A stretch of 64,000 nucleotides of DNA, taken from the NCBI RefSeq assembly GCF_009877435.1, contig NZ_WXEX01000001.1:124001-188000 (forward strand). Reading direction: 5' to 3'. A program made the position numbers and the translations under genes. How positions within the stretch are numbered: the first letter of the stretch is position 1; every line of letters starts with the position of its first letter. Under the pieces are notes generated by a model. That model had not been told where the DNA came from. It made no database searches and worked only from the letters and a program-made list of their open reading frames with translations. This document shows positions 58,195 through 64,000 of the stretch, in pieces. Origin of the DNA: Heliomicrobium gestii. Its GTDB lineage: Bacteria; Bacillota; Desulfitobacteriia; Heliobacteriales; Heliobacteriaceae.

Positions 58195-58263
58195 TTGGTC
58201 TTAAAAGTCTGATTTTTGGCGCTATTACGACGATTGTGATGAGTGTTTTTTGTTCTCCCATGC

Positions 58264-58293
58264 TTGCGAGTCCTCGGCAGACTTGAGTATAAT
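58264..58293 (+). promoter_or_regulatory. Promoter of pduL
   Basis: TTGCGA, an 18-base spacer and a perfect TATAAT. Confidence 0.65.
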
Positions 58294-58354
58294 TAATACA
58301 TAATATAAACGGGAGAATTCCCGGGCAATATGGGGAAGGAGAAGTTATTCGTCG

Positions 58355-58993
58355 ATGAAATACAATGTACCCGTGCAAGTACCGGTCGGTGTTTCCAACC
58401 GGCACATTCACCTTTCCCAGGCTGATTTGGACATCCTCTTCGGGAGCGGTTACAAGTTGACGGAAATGAAGCCGCTCGGACAGCCGGGCCAGTTTGCCTG
58501 TAAAGAGGTGCTCATCGTCGCCGGACCGAAAGGTGTTATCCAAAACGTGCGCATCCTGGGGCCGACGCGCAAACAGACCCAGGTTGAGGTCTCCCGCAGT
58601 GACTCCTTTGTCCTTGGGCTTCAACCGCCTGTCCGTGATTCCGGCGATCTGGCCGGCTCGCCCGGTTGCGTGCTGATCGGTCCCAAGGGCACGGTGATCC
58701 TGAAGGAGGGCGTGATCATCGCGGCGCGGCACCTGCATATCCACTCGACAGAAGCGGAAGCCCTCCATCTGAAGGATAAGGATCGCATCACTGTCGCCTT
58801 TGGCGGCGAGCGGAGCGTCCTTTTTCAGAACGTGATCGTTCGGGCTGGCGAGACGATGGCCCTGGAATTTCATCTGGACACCGATGAGGCCAACGCAGGC
58901 CTGTTGAAGAGCGGCGATAGGGCCTACATCATTGAAAGATGCGAACCAGAAGCGGCGGAAGTTACGGACGCCCCGGTGTTTGTCGCTTCGTAA
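58355..58993 (+). CDS. pduL: Phosphate acyltransferase PduL
   Basis: 212 residues. Family motifs hold the zinc-binding histidines: GVSNRHIHLSQ, AARHLHIH and EFHLDTDEANA. PduL interconverts acyl-CoA and acyl phosphate and can replace Pta in acetate metabolism. No microcompartment shell genes are nearby and there is no encapsulation peptide at the N-terminus, so it is probably a cytosolic phosphotransacetylase. GGGAAGGAGAAG precedes the ATG. It has its own promoter and terminator. Confidence 0.93.
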   Translation: MKYNVPVQVPVGVSNRHIHLSQADLDILFGSGYKLTEMKPLGQPGQFACKEVLIVAGPKGVIQNVRILGPTRKQTQVEVSRSDSFVLGLQPPVRDSGDLAGSPGCVLIGPKGTVILKEGVIIAARHLHIHSTEAEALHLKDKDRITVAFGGERSVLFQNVIVRAGETMALEFHLDTDEANAGLLKSGDRAYIIERCEPEAAEVTDAPVFVAS

Positions 58994-59021
58994 GCGGTTG
59001 CATTCTTATCACTCATGAAAG

Positions 59022-59063
59022 CGAAGTGGTTTTCGTGCGGAACGAAAACCGCTTTTCTTTTCT
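59022..59063 (+). terminator. Terminator of pduL
   Basis: Thirteen-bp stem (AAGTGGTTTTCGT/ACGAAAACCGCTT, one wobble), then TTCTTTTC. Confidence 0.85.
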
Positions 59064-59161
59064 AAACTGATCATGCAGGGGTTTTTTGATGAAGGCGGCT
59101 CCGGTGGTTACCGCGGATTCAGGTTGCTGGCCCCCATATGACGGTAGGGAGGAACGGTAAA

Positions 59162-60220
59162 GTGCGCCAAATGGGGATTGAATTTGTCACAATCGGCGAT
59201 AAGTTGGCTCGTCCGATCTTTACGTCCGATGGACAGGTCTTGCTGGGCAAGGGAGTCGTGCTGACAGCCGGCTACATCTCAAAATTGAAAAACCTTGGCA
59301 TATCGGCGATTTATATAGAAGATGACCGTTTCCAGGATGTCCATGTCGAGGATGCGATCAGTGAGGAGACGCGCCGGGAAGCGTTGCAAAACTTGAAAGA
59401 AGCCACCGATTATGTCCGTTCCGGCAAAAAAATCGACGGCGCAAAGATCAAAGGTTCCGTCAATGGGGTCATTGAGGATTGCCTGAACAGCCACGGTGTT
59501 CTGGTCAACTTGATGGATATTCGCACGAAGGAAAATTGGCTGCTCCCCCACAGCGTTTCCGTTTGCGTGATGGCCACCATGCTCGGTATTGCTCGCTCGC
59601 TCGACCGGCATCGTCTTCAAGATCTCGCCATCGGAGCGTTGCTTCATGATGTTGGGCTGACGATGGTGCCCAAGGAGATCCTCGACAAGGGCGAGGATCG
59701 TCTCGGGGCGGAAGAGCGAGAAATCTATGAAAAACACGCCGAAGAGGGTTTCAATATCATCCGCCGGACAGGCGAACTGAGCATCGTGGCAGCCCATGTG
59801 GCCTATCAACACCATGAGCGTGTCGATGGAACGGGCTTTCCCCGGGGGATTGACGATGGGGATATCCACCTGTACGCAAAGATTGTGGCCATTGTTGATC
59901 TCTATGATAAGCTGATCAACGGCGCCATGGGCGCTAAGCCGTTGGCGCCCCACCAAGCCTGTGAGGTCCTGATGGGGTTATCGGGCCGTTACCTTGATTT
60001 GAGCCTTGTCCAACTCTTTTTAAAAAACGTCGCTACCTATCCCACGGGCATTTCGGTTCGTCTCTCCACCGGCGAGATCGGTGTTGTCGTCGACCAGAAC
60101 AGGTCGATCCCCATGCGGCCTGTCGTGCGGGTGCTTCTGGAACGCCACCGCTTCGTCGAACCGAAAGAATATGATATGATCAAGGATACCACTGTTTTCA
60201 TCCAGGACGTGCTGCGCTGA
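59162..60220 (+). CDS. HD-GYP domain protein
   Basis: About 352 residues. An N-terminal DUF3391-like region (about 1-70) precedes the HD-GYP domain (about 120-300) with LLHDVGLTMVPKEIL and YQHHERVDGTGFP. The K usually found in HDIGK is replaced by L (HDVGLT), but the metal ligands remain, so phosphodiesterase activity on c-di-GMP is probable. The start is a GTG nine bases after GGAGG. It lies 54 bp before the YitT-like gene. Confidence 0.9.
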   Translation: MRQMGIEFVTIGDKLARPIFTSDGQVLLGKGVVLTAGYISKLKNLGISAIYIEDDRFQDVHVEDAISEETRREALQNLKEATDYVRSGKKIDGAKIKGSVNGVIEDCLNSHGVLVNLMDIRTKENWLLPHSVSVCVMATMLGIARSLDRHRLQDLAIGALLHDVGLTMVPKEILDKGEDRLGAEEREIYEKHAEEGFNIIRRTGELSIVAAHVAYQHHERVDGTGFPRGIDDGDIHLYAKIVAIVDLYDKLINGAMGAKPLAPHQACEVLMGLSGRYLDLSLVQLFLKNVATYPTGISVRLSTGEIGVVVDQNRSIPMRPVVRVLLERHRFVEPKEYDMIKDTTVFIQDVLR

Positions 60221-60274
60221 TTGAGACGCCGCCATCCCGGGCACGCTAACAGGGGATGGAAGGACGGAAAAGCA

Positions 60275-61129
60275 TTGAAAAAAGATATCCGCAGTTGGCT
60301 GAAGGATGTCTTGGGCATTACTTTTGGGGGCTTGATTTTCGCATTCGGCCTGAACTATTTCATCATCGCCAACCATCTGGCCGAGGGCGGCCTGACCGGC
60401 GTGGCGCTGACGCTGCACTATCTCTTCGGCTGGCCTGTCGGTTCAACCTATCTGATCATGAACATCCCCCTCTTCGCCATCGGCTGGCGGGTCCTCGGCA
60501 CCGAGTTTGCCCTGAAGACAGTCCTGGGCACCGTGGTCGCTTCGATCGGTGTTGACCTGACCCACGCCTTTCAATCCCCCATGCCGGGAGACCTGCTGCT
60601 GGCTTCTCTGTACGGGGGGTCGGCCATCGGCCTCGGTTTGGGGGTCATTTTTTTGTTTGGCGGCTCGACAGGCGGCGGCGACATCGTCGCCCGCCTGGTG
60701 AACCACCGTTGGGGGTTGCCCATGGGCCGCGTCCTCTTCATGGTTGATGTGGTGGTGATCACATCGGTCGGCTTTATCTTTGGCCAATCGGTTGCCATGT
60801 ACACCCTGGTCGCTGTCTTCGTGGCCAGCCGGATCATCGACTTCGTTCAAGAGGGTGCTTACACAGCCCGGGCGGCCATGATCATCTCGGAGAAATCCCC
60901 GGAGATCGCTCAGCGCGTCCTCGAAGAACTGGAACGGGGCGCCACGGTCTTCAACGCCCGCGGTGTCTACACCGATGCCGAGAAAAACGTCCTCTACTGT
61001 GTCGTCAGCCGCTCCGAACTGGTCCGGCTGAAGTCGCTTGTCTATGAGATCGACCCGAGAGCGTTCATGATCATCAACGAAGTCCATGAGGTGCTCGGCG
61101 AGGGATTTCGCAACTGGCACTCGACCTAG
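60275..61129 (+). CDS. YitT family (DUF161/DUF2179) membrane protein
   Basis: About 284 residues. Five hydrophobic segments with the family motif GGSTGGGDIVARLVN, then a C-terminal DUF2179 domain (VFNARGVYT, LYCVVSRSELVRLK). The best start is a TTG at 60275, after GGACGGA; the frame runs back without a good site. The family is common in Firmicutes and its substrate is unsettled. It ends exactly where the convergent helicase gene ends. Confidence 0.88.
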   Translation: MKKDIRSWLKDVLGITFGGLIFAFGLNYFIIANHLAEGGLTGVALTLHYLFGWPVGSTYLIMNIPLFAIGWRVLGTEFALKTVLGTVVASIGVDLTHAFQSPMPGDLLLASLYGGSAIGLGLGVIFLFGGSTGGGDIVARLVNHRWGLPMGRVLFMVDVVVITSVGFIFGQSVAMYTLVAVFVASRIIDFVQEGAYTARAAMIISEKSPEIAQRVLEELERGATVFNARGVYTDAEKNVLYCVVSRSELVRLKSLVYEIDPRAFMIINEVHEVLGEGFRNWHST

Positions 61130-62659
61130 TTAAAAGAAGAACAACGGCGCCGGGACTGCCTGGAACTCCTGGGGAACCGAGGCGGTCAGGGGCGTCTTTT
61201 CTTGTTCGCGATTGATCTCCTCTTGTAGATCAAGCAGGTATTCGAGGGCGTGTTTTTCCAAATTCCCCTCGACCTTTTGGCTGTAAAGGATCCGTTCGAT
61301 GGGGCCGATCGTTTGAGCGAACATCTCAATCTTTTCGGAGAGCAGCCGCAGCATTCGTTCTTCGATGGTTCCCCGCGTGCTCAGGTTGTAGACGTGAACA
61401 TCGCGGCTTTGACCGAGGCGGTGAACACGGCCGATGCGCTGTTCCACCCGCATAGGGTTCCAGGGTAGGTCATAGTTGATCACCTGGCTGCAGAACTGCA
61501 GGTTGATGCCCTCGCCGCCTGACTCGGTCGAGATCAGCACGGGCACGTCGCTTTTTTGAAACTGGTGTTGGGTCATGGCCCGGGTCCAACGGCCCAGCCC
61601 GCCATGGTAGACGAGGACAGGAATGCCGGCGGCTTGCAGGTGAAGGGCCAGGTAGTCCATGGTCTGAACGTATTCGGTGAAGATGACCACTTTTTCGCGA
61701 TTTTGTTTGAGGAATTCGGTGACCACATGGCCCTTGGCGTTTTGGCGGATCTTGCGGGCGAGAGGCACCAGTTCCTCCAGGCCCATCGTCTCGATGGTGC
61801 CGAGGGCGGCGAAGGAACTGGAACAGATCTCGCGGAGCAGGATGAGCAGGCCGAGGGTGCTCTTGCGGCTCTCCTTGCGGCGGCGGAATTCACCGCGCAG
61901 GTACTGGATGACAGCGTTGTAGAGCTCGCGCTCAGGCTCGCTGAGGTCGATGGGGAGCAGGTGAACATGCCGTTTGGGCATCTTGATGGCGCATTGTTCC
62001 CGGTGGTGGCGGATAAGAACGCCTGAGAGGATGTCCTGCAGTTCTTTGGCGTCTTTCGGTTCTCGCTTGCCCTTCAGGAAGGCCGATTGGAAGTCGGCGT
62101 AGCTGCCGAAATAGCCGGGCCGCAACAGGTCGACCAGATGGAAGAGTTCCTTCAGGTCGTTTTGCACCGGTGTCGCCGTCAGCAACAGCAGGTTTTTGGC
62201 GGTTAAGGTGCGGGCAAACTGGTAGTTGCCGGAGCGTGGGTTTTTCAACCGGTGGGCCTCGTCGATAATGACGGCGTCATAGGGGATTTCACGGATGATG
62301 TCGGCGTGGGGGGAACGCTTGGCTAGATCGATGGATGTGACAACAAAGGGATGCCAGTGCCAGCCGTACTCCCGTTTGTTGACCCAGCAGGGGAAGCCGA
62401 ATTTGTTGCGCATCTCGCTGGCCCATTGACCGGTCAGGTTTTTGGGGGTGAGGATGAGCGTTTTGTTCAACTGCCCCCGCTGTTGCAGTTCTTTTAGGAA
62501 GAGGCCTGCTTCGATCGTTTTGCCCAGGCCCACTTCATCGGCCAGGATCGCCCGTCCGCCCATGGGGTAGAGGGCCCGCCAGGCGGCGTCGATCTGGTGG
62601 GGGAGAGGCTCAAATTCCAGCTGGCTGAGACAGGTGATCCGTCCCAATGCGATCGTCAT
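61130..62659 (-). CDS. SNF2-family DEAD/DEAH helicase
   Basis: 509 residues. Motif I ADEVGLGKT, motif II IIDEAHRLKN, motif III LLLTATPVQND and the C-terminal motif QRIGRVHRLGQ are present. It holds only the two-lobe helicase core, with no zinc-finger or RapA-specific domain, so it is a short member. GGGAGGA lies so close to the ATG that a TTG four codons on may be the true start. The gene stops at the base next to the yitT-like stop. A role in DNA repair or transcription recycling is possible. Confidence 0.9.
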   Translation of the reverse strand: MTIALGRITCLSQLEFEPLPHQIDAAWRALYPMGGRAILADEVGLGKTIEAGLFLKELQQRGQLNKTLILTPKNLTGQWASEMRNKFGFPCWVNKREYGWHWHPFVVTSIDLAKRSPHADIIREIPYDAVIIDEAHRLKNPRSGNYQFARTLTAKNLLLLTATPVQNDLKELFHLVDLLRPGYFGSYADFQSAFLKGKREPKDAKELQDILSGVLIRHHREQCAIKMPKRHVHLLPIDLSEPERELYNAVIQYLRGEFRRRKESRKSTLGLLILLREICSSSFAALGTIETMGLEELVPLARKIRQNAKGHVVTEFLKQNREKVVIFTEYVQTMDYLALHLQAAGIPVLVYHGGLGRWTRAMTQHQFQKSDVPVLISTESGGEGINLQFCSQVINYDLPWNPMRVEQRIGRVHRLGQSRDVHVYNLSTRGTIEERMLRLLSEKIEMFAQTIGPIERILYSQKVEGNLEKHALEYLLDLQEEINREQEKTPLTASVPQEFQAVPAPLFFF

Positions 62660-62853
62660 TCCTCCCGAAGCGCCGCCTGTAAAATTGCCATTTTTGCAAT
62701 GGTCTATCTTGGTGTCCGATTACAGGCCATGTACGTTCCTAATCTCCTGTTATTGTGCGGGAACGACCTGTTCTTATCCTGGAAATTTTTCAGAAATGTG
62801 TACATACTAATGATGGTGACGAATGGGGTCGAAAATGGAGGAGGAATGCCTCT

Positions 62854-63216
62854 TTGGGCTATACATTTGAATTCACCTGGGTTCTTCGACTTCCGGTGGA
62901 GGAACTCCCGACAGAACCTTCCCAAAGTCCTGGCGATCAACTGCTCTGGAAACGCACCCACGGCAACATCATCCTCGGCTTCACCCGGGAAGGCGGGCGC
63001 ATGTACCCCGTCGGCATGCCGGTGTTGATCGTGACGAATCGTGAGGAAACGATCGGCATCGGCCGCATCCAGCGCTGTGAGATCCATGCGTTGCCGAACG
63101 GCAAACAGACGACAGTCGTGGAGTTCTCGATCACCCGCATGTTTGATGAGCAAGAGCGGCGCGTCGTTTCCGAGGTGTTCAAGGAAATGTATGGCTATCT
63201 CCCCGAGGGATTATAG
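62854..63216 (+). CDS. DUF2584-like hypothetical protein
   Basis: About 120 residues. The TTG at 62854, nine bases after AGGAGG, is the clear start; a longer frame from 62755 lacks one. The protein is beta-rich, and its stretch RMYPVGMPVLIVTN and TTVVEFSITRMF resembles the small DUF2584 family of Firmicutes. No catalytic motif is visible. It lies between the helicase (divergent) and the glycosyltransferase. Confidence 0.7.
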   Translation: MGYTFEFTWVLRLPVEELPTEPSQSPGDQLLWKRTHGNIILGFTREGGRMYPVGMPVLIVTNREETIGIGRIQRCEIHALPNGKQTTVVEFSITRMFDEQERRVVSEVFKEMYGYLPEGL

Positions 63217-63301
63217 AAGCTTGCGTTACGACCGGTAGGACTCTAAAATGGTTATGGTGTAAAAAAGAGATCTGATTCTCATTCGAAGGAAGGCGTTTGT
63301 C

Positions 63302-64000
63302 CTGTTTGTGTTGCTACCCGCTTATAATGAAGCTGTTGCGTTGCCGAAGTTGTTAGAAAAGTTCCTTCTTCTACAGGCGCGCTATCCCAAACTGCAGATC
63401 GTGGTTGTCGATGATGGTTCTTCCGATGAAACGGCAACCGTTGCCGAAGGGTTTGCCGATCGGATGGCGGTGACGGTTGTCCGCCATGGGAAAAACCGGG
63501 GCCTCGGTTGCGCCATGAAGACCGGTCTGCGCTGGGTCTGCGAACATGGCGCCGATGGCGATGTGGTCGTCACGATGGATGCCGACGATACCCATGATCC
63601 CAATCATATTCCGTCCATGTTGGACAAGCTGGACAGGGGCGCCGATGTGGTGATCGCTTCCCGATACCAGGAGGGGGGCGAACAGGTGGGTTTATCGCCG
63701 CTGCGCCGCGTCCTTTCCTGGGGCGCATCGACGCTGCTCGGTTGGATCTTCGGCATTGACGGCGTCCGCGATTATTCCTCGGGGTACCGGGCTTACCGCA
63801 TCGGGGCGTTGCGTCGCGCCTTTGACCGCTTTGGCGAAAAATTTATCGAGGCCAGTGGCTTTCAATGCATGGCCGAGATATTATTAAAAATGAGAACGTT
63901 GAACCTGCGTTTTGGCGAGGTGCCCCTGGTGCTTCGCTATGACCGCAAAGCGGGGCAGAGCAAGATGCCCGTGTTGGAAACGGTGTTGCAGTATTTCTTC
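63302..64000 (+). CDS. Family 2 glycosyltransferase (partial, cut by window end)
   Basis: At least 233 residues, running off the right edge. GT2 hallmarks: LLPAYNEAVALPKLL, VVVDDGSSDET, NRGLGCAMKTGL and MDADDTHDP, the DxD-like metal site. Close in style to dolichol-phosphate mannosyltransferase-like enzymes that make polyprenyl-linked sugars. The start is unclear: AAGGAAGG lies eight bases before a CTG (63302) in frame; a GTG at 63308 is the next choice. Product and partner genes lie outside the window. Confidence 0.88.
   Translation, partial: MFVLLPAYNEAVALPKLLEKFLLLQARYPKLQIVVVDDGSSDETATVAEGFADRMAVTVVRHGKNRGLGCAMKTGLRWVCEHGADGDVVVTMDADDTHDPNHIPSMLDKLDRGADVVIASRYQEGGEQVGLSPLRRVLSWGASTLLGWIFGIDGVRDYSSGYRAYRIGALRRAFDRFGEKFIEASGFQCMAEILLKMRTLNLRFGEVPLVLRYDRKAGQSKMPVLETVLQYFF

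Noticed and set aside
1-64000. CRISPR arrays, insertion sequences, prophage genes, tRNA or rRNA genes
   Set aside because: I saw no regular spaced repeats, transposase motifs, phage structural genes, or cloverleaf/rRNA sequences in this reading; a dedicated scan was not possible.

Overview
The window reads as the chromosome of an anaerobic, endospore-forming Firmicute of the class Clostridia; a Heliobacteriaceae- or Peptococcaceae-like organism is my best guess, but nothing here proves the genus. The reasons are a spore germinant-receptor operon of gerA/gerB/gerC type, a GerM-domain lipoprotein, AGGAGG ribosome sites with many GTG and TTG starts, sigma-A promoters, and anaerobic enzymes (nickel CO dehydrogenase, NrfHA, rubredoxin/rubrerythrin, PduL). 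I see no insertion sequence, prophage, CRISPR array, rRNA or tRNA. It looks like ordinary chromosome with several little-known small genes.

Layout. 0-10 kb: a sigma-54-type regulator with broken core motifs; a type III polyketide synthase and its methyltransferase partner; the RNase P RNA with its own promoter and terminator; a membrane metallophosphoesterase; a DnaQ-like exonuclease paired with a cNMP/CBS/nucleotidyltransferase protein; and a GerM lipoprotein. 10-23 kb: a QueG-like Fe-S protein, a globin-coupled chemoreceptor, a CapA-like lipoprotein, a duplicated family of membrane proteins, and the germination operon with two further membrane proteins behind it. 23-28.7 kb: a degenerate GGDEF protein, an L,D-transpeptidase, several very small genes including an 83-residue protein that is one third methionine, and an M1-type peptidase. 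28.7-40 kb: an ABC/FtsX system with a DUF2318 protein resembling the P19-type iron locus, a pair of CARDB/surface-type proteins, a two-component system, an HD-GYP protein, and a low-complexity protein.

40-48 kb is the respiratory and C1 region. cooC and cooS overlap and run directly into a nitrate/sulfonate-type ABC transporter; the CooS lacks a cysteine that normally holds the active-site cluster. A terminator follows, then nrfHA (nitrite to ammonium), preceded by a GTGA-N6-TCAC site placed as for class II activation. 48-64 kb: a MacB-type exporter, a MidA-like methyltransferase, rubredoxin with a stand-alone rubrerythrin core, a PHP phosphoesterase and QueD, a YkgJ-type protein, a STAS-CheC-STAS cluster, a DUF1858 protein, an orphan PduL, an HD-GYP protein, a YitT-type membrane protein, an SNF2-type helicase, a DUF2584-like protein, and the start of a family 2 glycosyltransferase cut by the window end.

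The points most worth following are the variant CODH with its transporter, the Met/Cys-rich peptide, and the duplicated membrane module beside the germination operon.
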